A DNA stretch of 64,000 nucleotides from Endothia cerciana (taxonomy: Eukaryota; Ascomycota; Sordariomycetes; Diaporthales; Cryphonectriaceae): assembly GCA_026119935.1 (NCBI GenBank), contig JALRMH010000042.1:62001-126000 (forward strand), written 5' to 3'. The position numbers were made by a program, and so were the translations under genes. The notes under the pieces were generated by a model. That model worked only from the letters and a program-made list of their open reading frames with translations, was not told where the DNA came from and searched no databases. Of this stretch, positions 54,812-64,000 are shown piece by piece; position 1 is the stretch's first letter, and every line of letters begins with the position of its first letter.

Positions 54812-55591
54812 TTATAATCGCTCATCCCTCGTGAAGGGCTCATCCGGCCCAAGGGTAAACTCCTCCCCAGCATCTAGCATACGATCCATCTCCGCCATCA
54901 TTTGCTGCCTCTGGGCCTCGTCCGTCGCCTTCACCATCGCCTGCGCCGCCAACATCTCCTCCGCAATTTCCGCATCCGTCTTGGGTATCAACCCTAACTG
55001 TTTCCTCTCCCTGAGAAACCTATCCCGCACCGCGTCACTCTGCATAAGCCTCCACCGCAACTTCCACCCCCACGGCCCTAAGTCCTTAAGCCGCTGCGCC
55101 TTCTCCCCGAGCAGGTATTCATCCAGCCCGCCGCACTTGTCGATCGTCCGCAGCACGCGCGTGGTGACCCTCGCCTGTACGAAGCACTGCAGGGCGGGCG
55201 ACCACAGCCGCTTCCGCTGGACGTTGGGACGCCACTTGCGGTGCGTCTTGACGTTCCACTTCTCGGATACGTTGTGGCCGAACTGGATCCGTGCGGAGCC
55301 GTACAGGCCCGCGTTGGACTGCTTGTAGATCTTGCGCGGGCCGTACGGGTAGGCGGGGATGTGCTCATCGCGCGCGTGCGGCTTGGGGATGGGCAGGCGT
55401 GCGCCCTGTTGGTCCCGGGGAATGCCCTGGCGGGGGTAGCCGGTGGCGAGGGCAGCTGGCGATATGCTGAAGCACCGTGTCGTCCTTGAGGCTATTGATG
55501 CGACCGCGAGGGAAGTCTGGGCTGTGGATTGCGAGTGGAGGAAGTGGGGTGCCGCTGGCCTGGGGAGGCCAAACCGTAGCGTGGAGGCCAT
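54812..55591 (-). CDS. MRPL24: Mitochondrial large-subunit ribosomal protein bL28m
   Basis: A single exon of 259 aa from the ATG at 55591. The N-terminus is a presequence-like stretch up to about residue 50 (MASTLRFGLPRPAA, then an Arg/Ser-rich part). The bL28 core follows: GLYGSARIQFGHNVSEKWNV, KTHRKWRPNVQRKRLWSPAL and VTTRVLRTIDKCGGLDEYLL. A fungal-type C-terminal extension is rich in Glu, Met and Ala. In yeast the counterpart is Mrpl24. It is divergently arranged with the coiled-coil gene. The 3' end faces the tryptophan synthase stop only 216 bp away, so the transcripts converge closely. Confidence 0.9.
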   Translation of the reverse strand: MASTLRFGLPRPAAPHFLHSQSTAQTSLAVASIASRTTRCFSISPAALATGYPRQGIPRDQQGARLPIPKPHARDEHIPAYPYGPRKIYKQSNAGLYGSARIQFGHNVSEKWNVKTHRKWRPNVQRKRLWSPALQCFVQARVTTRVLRTIDKCGGLDEYLLGEKAQRLKDLGPWGWKLRWRLMQSDAVRDRFLRERKQLGLIPKTDAEIAEEMLAAQAMVKATDEAQRQQMMAEMDRMLDAGEEFTLGPDEPFTRDERL

Positions 55592-55902
55592 GATCACGCC
55601 TGTTGTCTGGTGGAGATGGTGTATATCGTGCTATCGGTCGGCCATTGACGGATTCGTCACACCGTTTTTCTTTGTGTTTGGGGCGTGGGCGCAAGTGCGC
55701 GCGATTGGTAGCGGTTGAAGAGTTGCAGGAGCTGGAGCTCTCAACCGGAAAATTCCCAGGTTCGCGGTCCGGTTCGGGTCACGTGAGCACCCGACTGTCC
55801 AACCCAAACGACCACACGTCGGTTTCCGTGGCACGCGTCAACCGCTCCATCCAAGATAAGGGCTGCTGGGCTATCTAACCAACCTCATCAGGCACTGGCA
55901 CA
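55592..55902. promoter_or_regulatory. Shared divergent promoter, 311 bp
   Basis: The only DNA between the start codons of bL28m (-) and the coiled-coil gene (+). It must hold both core promoters. A TCACGTGA-like E-box (GGTCACGTGAGC) lies at 55777-55788. Such CACGTG sites bind bHLH or Cbf1-type factors in fungi; the assignment here is inference. Confidence 0.5.
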
Positions 55903-56963
55903 ATGCTACCGCCCGTGGAGAAATCCGTGCTGCAGAACAACCTTGAGTTCGCTACTCTGTATAGTACCCTTACGACAGCTATCTTAAACCCGGACGGAAC
56001 AACCAGGGATGACCAGAGCAGAGCGGCTAGGGAAAGGGATGCGACTCGCAAGGTATGTTGTATTCCCTACCATTTGATATCATACTGACTTCAGGACAGG
56101 AACTTGATGGATACCGCTTGAGATCCGCCAAACAGCATCTCCTGGCGCAGGCCATCTCGTCGGCCGCACCTCCTGAGCCAAGACCAGCAGCAAGGAGGGG
56201 CAAGCCCTCGTCACCAACCTTACCAGAGCCGCTCTTGGACCTCTTGCTACTCTTGCCACCACTGCTCACAAATGCCGGGAGGCTCTCTCAGGAAAGCATA
56301 TCGTTATTGCTGTCCAGCCCTCCCTTCTCGTCTCTGGACGATCTCTTGCCTGACCTAGCAAGCCTGGTCTCCACCAATCTGCAATCCTCAGCTGTCCAGC
56401 TCGCCCGCGCAGCAAACCCGACTACAAATGCCTCTTTCCTCCACCGGCACATCGCCTCCATCCCGACCCACATCAGCACCCTCTCCTCGGCCGCGAGCCA
56501 GCAGTTTGCCAGCCTGGGCGAGGCCCGGCTGGCAGCAGCCGACTCCCTCACCACGCTCCTCGACAAACACACACAAGCAATGGCCAGCCTCATCCGCTCC
56601 CTCGAGGCGAAACATGGCGTCGTCGCCCGGTCCCTAGAGCTCCGTGGCGCGGATGCGGCCCTCGAAGCACAGCGTGTTGAGATCGCCACTGAGTCGGCGC
56701 TGTGGAACGTGCGCAAGGATGTTTACACCCCTGAGGTGCGCGATGCGCTGAGAAACTATGCGGATCACGTCCGGGATGGGCAGAGGAGGTTGAAGGAGGC
56801 CGTCAGGGCGGCTGAGGCCGAGTTGGAGGAGTATGGTGTTCGACGTGATGGAGAGGGCGGTGATGCGGTGAAGGAGAGGAGGTTTAGGGAGATTGCGAGG
56901 GCGCATCGGGATTTGAGGAGGCAGATCGACGAGGCGAAAAGGGACTTGTCCCGTCTCCGCTGA
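55903..56963 (+). CDS. Coiled-coil protein of unknown function
   Basis: Two exons, 337 aa: 55903-56052 and 56100-56963. The 47 nt intron has donor GTATGT, an ACTGAC branch and an ACAG acceptor; the earlier TCAG would lead to a stop. The N-terminus (LEFATLYSTLTTAILNPDGT) looks conserved. A Leu-rich helical middle (LLDLLLLLPPLL) is followed by long amphipathic helices. The C-terminal third is a charged coiled coil with EVRDALRNYADHVRDGQRRL and ends in basic heptads. There is no signal peptide. The helical layout recalls augmin/HAUS-type or kinetochore-associated subunits, but I cannot assign it with confidence. Confidence 0.72.
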
Positions 56964-57239
56964 TGGAGGCTTGGCCCTTAAGCTCAGACGTACGAATGTC
57001 ATCTCTGTTGCACTTGCATCACGGCATTCTTTGTCGTCTCTCAGGAGAGGTGTGTCTCCTCTACGTGGGTGCCAAAATTTCGCTTGACTCAGCTACGCTG
57101 CTCGGTCTGCCAACTCAGCTCGGGCGCCTCCATCCATTCTGTTCCAAATCTCACTCTGGTCTTCTACTCGAGGCTACTAAGTCCAGGCCTCAGTCCTCAT
57201 CCACGATTCACAGCGGCAACCCAGCCCAGCTTCCTAGCT

Positions 57240-58188
57240 TCAACCTCTACCTCGGGACAGGCCATCCCAGCACTCAGTTCCGATGCAACACGTGGTGTGG
57301 CCACTCTGGCACGCACCGAATGAGTTAGCCGCGCCGTCGCTTGGGAAGGTCCAGGCCAGACCGGCGCAGGCCTGGAAGAAGGGCATGGCAAACTTGATTT
57401 TGCTGTTGGCCCGCAGCGGATTGACGCAGACGCCTTGGCCATCGCTTGTCTACAAGGCTTGGGTCAGTGTTCCCGGTGAAACACTCACGGCTCTCGTCAT
57501 GCAGTCGGGGTGTGATTTTGTACTTGCGGGGCAGCTGGGAATGTGCCAGAGGTCTTTGGCAAAGCCCACGAGTCTCGTGGACTCATAGCATTGACAACTG
57601 AGGGGAACAGTAAAGCCATTCCTTCGCAGTACTCTGTCTCGTCAGCATGACCATCAAATATGACCATCCCTGATGAGTGGAGGACTTGAGGGGCCGTGCT
57701 CAGATACAGCTAACATCAAGGTCAGCCACCCAATGCATGTCTGCCCACTTGAGGCTCCCTCGATTAGGCCGTATTTTCCAATGATGTTGTACTTGGCACC
57801 ATTGAACCGCCACTATACCGCTCCAGTTGCTGGGCACCACAAAAGAAGCGCTGGTCCTCTCAGCAAACATGTCCTGGCCAAACCCTTCCAAGTCGGCGGG
57901 GCTGCCGGCGCCGTGGGCGTGCGAGTTGGTGACGGGAGTACAGTACAGTTTGACGAGCGTGATCGCGAGCGACGTGGGACCTGGAGGCATGTCTTGGATG
58001 TCGGATGGAATGGTGTAGGTGAGAAGTATGGGGATAGTCGTGCTGTGCCCACTACGCGAGCTGAAGACGCTCTTGTTGGTGTCAGAGTCAGGAGTAGCGC
58101 CGGCGGTCAGATCAGCAGTGGGCGGGAGGTGCTGCTGTCGTGAAGGCCATGAAGCACGGAATGGCTGAGACAAAGCCAAAGCCTTCAT
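57240..58188 (-). pseudogene. Possible frameshifted gene for a Cys-rich secreted protein
   Basis: Minus-strand pieces in different frames look coding. Piece A runs 58188 to about 57805 with high GC3 (TIPILLTYTIPSDIQDMPPG ... FVVPSNWSGIVAV). Piece B continues directly in another frame to 57730 (NGAKYNIIGKYGLIEGASS, then TCIG). A 132 nt intron (57598-57729, CTCAG acceptor) would join it in phase to piece C (CYESTRLVGFAKDLWHIPSC). A 39 nt intron (57450-57488, GTGAGT donor, ACTGAC branch, TTGTAG acceptor) joins piece D, which has six cysteines (GVCVNPLRANSKIKFAMPFF ... HTTCCIGTECWDG) and ends at 57240. The A/B junction near 57804 needs a one-base change, so this is a pseudogene, an assembly error or a wrong model. 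I do not recognise the family. The N-terminus is not a convincing signal peptide in one frame. Confidence 0.4.
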
Positions 58189-59492
58189 CTTGATGTTATC
58201 TCAGCGAAGGAAGCCCAGCTGTGTTCGGGTTGTTGTGAAATGGACGTGGTGCAGGGTGACAAGGGCATCACGAGAGTCAAGGAACAAAAGGTTTGAAGAA
58301 TTGGTTCTCCTCGAGAGACGCGCTCTCCCACGTCTATTCGACGGTTGTGGAATGGCCTCCGGAAACGCCTCTTTTATTTAAAGAGGGTGGCTCCGGGCGA
58401 TTTTGCTTCGAGTTGGTGGTGCAGGACGGTTGCGAATGGCCATTGACAGCTCTTCATTTCGGCGCTCTACGACTCGATGATTCACTTTCTCCCTGTTCGG
58501 GATACACACAGAGCATCTCGTGGTTGTTGCATGACTCTCCAAGCACCAAAGGGCGGTACTTTCGATCAATTCGCCAGGACAACTACTGGCGTATAGAAAT
58601 TGGTTGATTCCGCAATGTAAGACTTGTCTCTCAGATTGAAGTATTCTTGACTTTCTTGACGGGAACAGTGAAACCACGCAGAGTCGATACCTATCGCGCG
58701 CCACTAGGCCGGCAGCGCGTGCTGGAATGTAAAATATGTCCAACCTCGGCCTCGCCTTGTAAGAAAACGCTGGCGACATCCTGTAGATGTGAAGGCGGCT
58801 ACCTGGGCTGGTCGTCAGGACTCAGCTGTGACAGGAGTTTGTCGAGAAGCAGCTCGCTCTATCCTATCCGCCAGAACGGGGCTGCGTTGACTCTTCCGCA
58901 CACACGAGTACCCGTGTTATACCCGCGACCTATTTCGCTTTCAAACTTCTGCAGTACACCGGACAAAGGAGGTTAATCCGTCAGGTACGCATGCATAGTT
59001 GGCGCTCAACCCTCCCCGCAAGGCTTTCCCTCTTCTGTCCGCTGAGCATACGCTACGATGGCTGCGTCACCAGAGCATCTGCAGTGACGCGTTTGGCCGC
59101 GTAGGGCCAGCGTTTTGGGTGGTTCCACGAGGTCTATCAAGGAGATTTGAAGTTTACTGAGCATAGTCGCGTGACCGCCTTGAGATGTCGGGTTTCTCGC
59201 TAGCCAAGACGACCGATTGTCGGCGTGAGATTGACCGTCTTACTGCCCGGGTATCTTGCCTACAAGTTGCACTCGCGGAGAACGACTCCAACGACGGACA
59301 ACCTCACCCATACCTGGTAGGCAAGACTCACGTCTTCTAATTGTCGTATAAATACATGCAGATAACCCAAGACTTTAGATCTGGAGACCTCAAAGCTCGT
59401 CTTATGTGATCAGATATAGTCACAGTTCGCACGAGACCATACCGCCTCTTACCACTTGTAAGCGCATAGAAGAGCACCTCACAACTGCAAAG
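58189..59492. other. Intergenic region, no supported gene
   Basis: It lies between the divergent cysteine-rich relic and the beta-lactamase-like gene. A TTTATTTAAAG element at 58374-58384 could be a TATA-type element for the minus-strand gene. No coding frame was supported. Confidence 0.45.
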
Positions 59493-61134
59493 ATGCTCCA
59501 GCAGGACAGTTTCGCTCAAGACCTCGCCAAGCTAGTCGCACCACTCCCATTCCGTGGCGACAGTACAAAGCAGGTTAGGGCCTCAGCCTGACATAGCGGC
59601 TTGGTACAATACCCCTGGGGTCACAGTCGCTGCCGCCACTTCGTCGGCGGCTCAGGGCTCCAGCCTCTGTCACGCCGAATGGGGGGCCAGGCAGCTCCCC
59701 GGAGGTCCCCGTCCCGATAAGGACACGCTTTTCCAGGCTTGCTCCATCTCGAAACCCTTCCAGAGTCTGGCTATCCTTCACTACGTTAGCGAAGGCGTCA
59801 TCTCGGACCTCGATGATCCCGCCAAGCTGTATCTCTCGGAGTCGACTTATCATACGCTCCTCGATACTTCCACCCGGAGGGGCATTCCGGAAAAGCTGGC
59901 CGCCCAGATGCTCGACAAGGTGACCATCACACAACTCCTCTCGCACACCGCTGGTTCGTCGGCTTCCGGCTTCCAAGGCTACCCGGACTCAAGCATTCGT
60001 GTGCCTTCGACGATGGAAATCCTGCAGGGTGGTCTTGGCAACGCAAACAGCCCGGCTATATACGTCCACGCCCTGCCTGGTGTGCAGTTCGAATACTCCG
60101 GAGGGGGGTCGACGGTCCTGCAGGCCATGCTGGAGAATATTGGTGCTGGTGACGGCTTCACTTCGTTTACAGACCTGATGAAGGCGAAGGTGCTGGAGCC
60201 CCTGGGCATGACGAGGTCCTTTTATTGTGGTAGCCTCCCTCTCCCACAGTCTGAGAGGAACTACGCTGCGGGCTACCACAATGGCGCACATGTCCTGGAA
60301 TCTGGCGAGTATCACATACACCCAGAGCAAGGGGCTGCAGGGCTCTGGACTACTTCGGTCGATCTCGTGAAGGGCATAACGGGCTTTGCTCACACACTTC
60401 TCGGGACTGCTTCGGCGATTGAGCTGAACGGGAAGCCGTGGATCCGGCCAGAGGTGGCCCAGATCATCACGCAGAAGCGTTCAGAATTGGGCCATGGAGA
60501 AAGCTCCTATTACTGTGGCTTCAATGTCGCGTTCTTCGATGGGGAAGACGATTTCTCGGCGGACAAGAGCCTTGTGCGGATCTCACATGCAGGAGGCAAC
60601 TATGGCTATCGGTGCTGGACAGCAGCTGTGCTTCCGCTTCCCGACAGGATCGGAGGGAGCAAGGAGGATGTCACCGTCAGCGCGCAAGCAGTCATGACCA
60701 ACTCTAACTATGGCGGCGAGATTGTTGGTCCGCTAATGATGGCCATCGGTGAGGCGCTCGACAGCCCTCTCGGACCCGGAGGCGTAGGTTCGCCGTACGC
60801 AGTGTTTACGCCTTTGGTTGCCCTGGACCACGAGGCGATAGCGGCAGAACCCGGTCTGGATGCGTACGAAGGAGAATGGGGGATCAAGGATAGGTCTCAG
60901 ACGCTTCGTATCACAACTGGGCCGAGGCCGGCTGTCACATTTAGCCATCTCGAGGATGTCGAGTTGCCGCTTTGGGCGGTGGCGGCGAGAAGAGGTCCCG
61001 AACTCTTGAGGCTGCGCGTCAGTTCTCTCGATGTGACTCTGGAATTGAGCGGCCAGAAGGCGAAGGGCGAGGCATCTTTGACGCTTTGCACTGGCGGCTC
61101 GAGGATCAAATGCTATAAGCCGCGGTCAGGCTGA
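59493..61134 (+). CDS. Beta-lactamase-like serine hydrolase
   Basis: Two-exon model, 532 aa: 59493-59553 and 59597-61134. The class C beta-lactamase/penicillin-binding fold is shown by the nucleophile motif SISK (Ser70, Lys73), a downstream YSGGG (Tyr187) replacing Y-x-N, and HAGGN in the position of the KTG box. A C-terminal part (from about residue 430) resembles the beta-barrel domain found after many such hydrolases. Fungal relatives are esterases, amidases or transesterases; the substrate is unknown. The start is the weak point: the second exon frame has no ATG before the active-site serine. The first exon needs a 43 nt intron (donor GTGGCG, CTGAC branch, ATAG acceptor). A single frameshift is the alternative. 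Confidence 0.78.
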
Positions 61135-63267
61135 GCGGCCGCGATCAGCGAGCTACTGGCTCGTCCTCCACCGGCTGCGCGCTGGAGAGCCTGCATAGTC
61201 CAAACGTCCGTAGAGGAACGAGGGACCGGTCTGACGTAGTAACAGTAACAATACCAGTGCCTGAACCTGAACCATCGCACGTCTCCCTTCTTCAATGGCA
61301 CTCCATAATTCTGGCGCACGGCACGAACAGGCCATGCCGCGGAAGGTCAGCCCGCCGGGACTCGCCACGCGAGAGACTACCTCGCTACTCATGGGAGATA
61401 CTCCCATTGTCGCTATCTATTAAAGTGTCTGAGGTCCCTTGCTAGTGGCAAGCGACCCCGCGATCTGTGTAAATCATCACCGGCTACAAAAGGGGCGATC
61501 GGATAGACAAGGCTGCGATAGTATATCCACGATCAAAACATCGTCGCATCAATCTTTGAGTCCCTTCACAATGTACTTGACTCTGGGATTTTCGTACTCA
61601 TCACAGGATATAATTAACCCGTTTAATAAGGTCTGTTTATCCTGAAGAGACTATTACTTTGTATGACCTCCCCCCTCCCCCCTCCCCCCTCAAATGTAGC
61701 TTGTGGCCGCCTGTGACTTTCCAGGCGGGGTCGTGTGTTACACTATCCGGCCGCCATGAGACCTCAATATCTGGTATCAGTCACCATCAAAGGTAAGGAT
61801 CCACACGGTGCCATCCGAGATGACCGCCACCCTCCACGAGCAACGTGAGCGTCTTCTTGGCCTACATTAGTAAGGGACTAAAAAACGCCCTCACGATTCA
61901 TAATACATGTTCTCAGGTCCTGCAAATGACTCGGCTGCCTCGGTTGGAGGGCTTCAGACCGAGATATGACGACGGCGTGAACCAGGCCGCTCGGATAATT
62001 ACGGGATCATATTAAGTCAAGTGAAAAAGCATTAGCCTGAACCATTCCACCGCATGGGCTAACCCTTAGCGTAAAGACCATACGTTGGCACAAGTTCTTC
62101 TAGCCTCGATGTTTCTCAAGCTGTCTGCCCAGAGAGTGACTCTGAGAATCGTTTGGCAGGAGGGATCGGCAGGATAGACTCTAGGCCTAAAAGTTATGTG
62201 CAGAAGCAGGTCCAGGATCAACCACAGTCTTCGCAGCCATCCCCTTTAGACATTTTGCAGCTCGTCGACAAGTCTGTGTGCATCTTCTCTCGAGAGACGG
62301 ACGCCCGTGAGTCGTACCTCCCTACTGTGGCTCTCACGGCGATGTTGTTCTCCTCGAGTACGAGACTTGGACATCTGGGCTTTGGAAGTGAGAAACTCGA
62401 CCTCTGATCCGCTGCTGTTCATGCCGTGGCCGTCCACGGCGGAGTGTACTGTTTCATGTCATTCAGAGGTGACAATTATTAAACGGGGCCAAAGAGGGGC
62501 CGGTCGTGCTCTCTTCCCGCCGCAACAGTAGTAGTGACTGCGACCCGGGGCCACGGGGAGGTGACGTTACAGTGCGAAGTATAATAGTTATCCCCGTTCA
62601 CCGGCGCCGATTGCGAGCCCGACAGGAGGCCGGAATTCCTCCGTGGCGAATTCAGGAAAGCCCGTCGGTGAGATATACCAACCGGCAACCGCAGCGGCCG
62701 GATAGAGCTCCAGAATGGATTGGTGATACCGTCACAGTGGCGCCTCCTGGTATGTCCCGGATCCACTATGCACCCACTGGCCATGCACTTGAGGGGTTCC
62801 CGAGGTCCAACGGGAAGATCCGATACAGTTAAACGCCGTTGCATGGCGTGCATGGCTTAGTAAATAGTGCGGAAGGGGGAAAAAATCTCTAGGGCGGCCC
62901 TCTGCTGAGATTACTAAACAATCTTAGACATCACTTTGCACACAACCGTCGCCATGATGCCTGCGTTTCCGGAAGGCAGTTCCCGACAGAGGTCCACCAT
63001 GACGTCTCTACCAGGTTTCGCTCATCAAATTTGAAATCCCCATAGCAGAATGAGTTTCAAAGCTTGTAGCCGCTGGGTGAAGAGTTTTCCCTCTCGAACG
63101 TCATTTGAGACCGTGACATGTCCCGCCGGGGGTTTTGAGAATATAGATATATAGCAGCCGTACGTAGGAGATGGCAAGAGGGAATTCCTATGCTGTAGCA
63201 CACACCCGCCTGCCCGAGTAGGTCCCTCGTACACATCTCCGTCATCAACAGTAAACAGTCACAAAAA
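61135..63267. other. 2.1 kb intergenic region
   Basis: No supported gene. A (C6T)3-like pyrimidine run lies at about 61667-61690, and several short AT-rich segments occur. The right end holds the alcohol dehydrogenase promoter. Confidence 0.5.
63147..63154 (+). promoter_or_regulatory. Probable TATA box of the alcohol dehydrogenase gene
   Basis: ATATATAG about 115 nt upstream of the ATG at 63268, in otherwise GC-balanced DNA. Position and sequence fit a fungal TATA element. Confidence 0.4.
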
Positions 63268-64000
63268 ATGCCTACCTTCACAGTGTTCAAGGGAGCCAAG
63301 GACGGCCAAGTCGTCAAGTCCTCCACCACCAAGCCGGACGAACTCACCGGCGACAAGGTTCTGCTCAAGGTCACCGCGTCGGGATTGTGCTACACCGACA
63401 TCCACTTCAAGCACGCTGACATGGGCCTCGGCCACGAGGGAGTCGGTGTCATCGAGGCTGTTGGTCCCGAGGTCAAGCAGTTGAAGAATGGTGACCGCGT
63501 TGGCTGGTAAGCACATGACCCCGGCACCCGGACGGCAGAGGGCCAACACCCAGCCTGAACTGCTCTCACAGGACGAATCACTAACATGCGGCTCTCAAGG
63601 GGTTACCAACACGACAACTGCGGGCTCTGCAAGCAGTGCCTTACCGGCCAGGAGGTCTACTGCGCAGAGCGGGCCATGTACGGCTACGCGGACCTGGACC
63701 AGGGTTCGTTCGCCTCTCACGCCGTCTGGCGCGAGGCCTTCCTCTTCAAGCTCCCCGACGAGCTCAGCGACGAGGACGCCGCGCCATTGTACGTCCTACC
63801 CCCCCACCTTCTCCCGCGATCGCATCTGTGTTTCCTCCCCGGCAGGTGACGCTGACAAGGACCTTCTCAGGATGTGCGGCGGCGCCACCGTCTGGTCGGC
63901 CCTGACCAGCTACGACACCCGGCCCACCGAGACGGTCGGCATCCTCGGCGTCGGCGGCCTGGGCCACCTGGCGATCCAGTTCTGCGCCAAGTTCGGCTGC
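63268..64000 (+). CDS. Zinc-dependent alcohol dehydrogenase, 5' part
   Basis: Three exons are visible before the window ends: 63268-63506, 63600-63788 and 63871 onward. The gene is cut by the window edge. The N-terminal GroES-like domain has catalytic zinc ligand Cys in ASGLCYTDIHF, a GHEGVGV block, and the structural zinc cluster DNCGLCKQCLTGQEVYC with four cysteines. The cofactor domain begins with the glycine-rich GVGGLGHLAIQ. The medium-chain dehydrogenase/reductase family is certain; the exact branch (yeast-ADH-like or cinnamyl-ADH-like) is not. The first intron ends at an AAG acceptor 11-12 nt after a CTAAC branch site; the upstream CACAG would lead into a stop. Confidence 0.9.

Noticed and set aside
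61667..61690. C6T repeat as telomere-like sequence
   Set aside because: The fungal telomere repeat is CCCTAA/TTAGGG; this run lacks it and lies inside ordinary gene-bearing DNA.
40556..64000. Secondary-metabolite cluster linking P450, beta-lactamase-like enzyme and alcohol dehydrogenase
   Set aside because: They are about 20 kb apart with housekeeping genes (AAT1, PRM1, TRP5, bL28m) in between and no synthase or transporter present.

Overview
The window is nuclear DNA of a filamentous ascomycete, most likely a Sordariomycete. Genes are compact, GC-rich at third codon positions and split by short introns (mostly about 50-150 nt) with GT-AG ends and CTAAC/CTGAC-type branch sites. Gene content fits: Clr5-ankyrin protein, PRM1, bifunctional tryptophan synthase, pepsin-like secreted protease, P450. 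The pepsin-like protease resembles endothiapepsin as I remember it, which hints at Diaporthales, but that is a guess. No bacterial, viral, plasmid or CRISPR feature was found. I saw no tRNA or rRNA gene.

Layout. 0-5.6 kb: a Clr5-ankyrin gene (-) and a small conserved fungal gene (+). 6.9-15 kb: SDA1 (+, 60S ribosome biogenesis), a secreted pepsin-type protease (+) and MGS1/WRNIP1 (-, replication-fork ATPase), the last two convergent. 16.9-17.5 kb: a small secreted protein built of near-identical Pro/Asn-rich repeats. 18-25 kb, all on the minus strand: ISA1 (mitochondrial Fe-S assembly), an ARMH3/DUF1741 protein, and a disordered protein with a LisH-like motif. 25.1-30.5 kb: a 5.3 kb stretch without a recognisable gene, followed by a 1431-residue disordered protein (+). 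35-36.3 kb: a HAL2/MET22-type phosphatase (-). 36.3-40.5 kb: another gene-poor stretch with a frameshifted relic (-), then an intronless P450 (+). 42.7-54.6 kb, all on the plus strand: mitochondrial aspartate aminotransferase, a membrane-anchored yapsin-like protease, PRM1 (cell fusion) and tryptophan synthase. 54.8-57 kb: mitochondrial ribosomal protein bL28m (-) and a coiled-coil protein (+) share a 311 bp divergent promoter. 57.2-58.2 kb: a broken or mis-assembled cysteine-rich gene (-). 59.5-61.1 kb: a beta-lactamase-like serine hydrolase (+). 63.3 kb to the end: the 5' part of a zinc alcohol dehydrogenase (+).

Most genes are independent housekeeping functions and I see no gene cluster acting as one system. 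The P450, the beta-lactamase-like hydrolase and the alcohol dehydrogenase are accessory-type enzymes but lie too far apart to argue for a biosynthetic cluster. The most unusual items are a predicted 3-nt exon (plus a 10-nt exon) in the aspartate aminotransferase gene, the expanding-repeat secreted protein, two probable frameshifted genes, and splice sites that depart from the norm (AAG acceptors and introns of about 39-48 nt). Gene models were built by hand from frame continuity, splice motifs and family memory; no alignment or transcript data were available.
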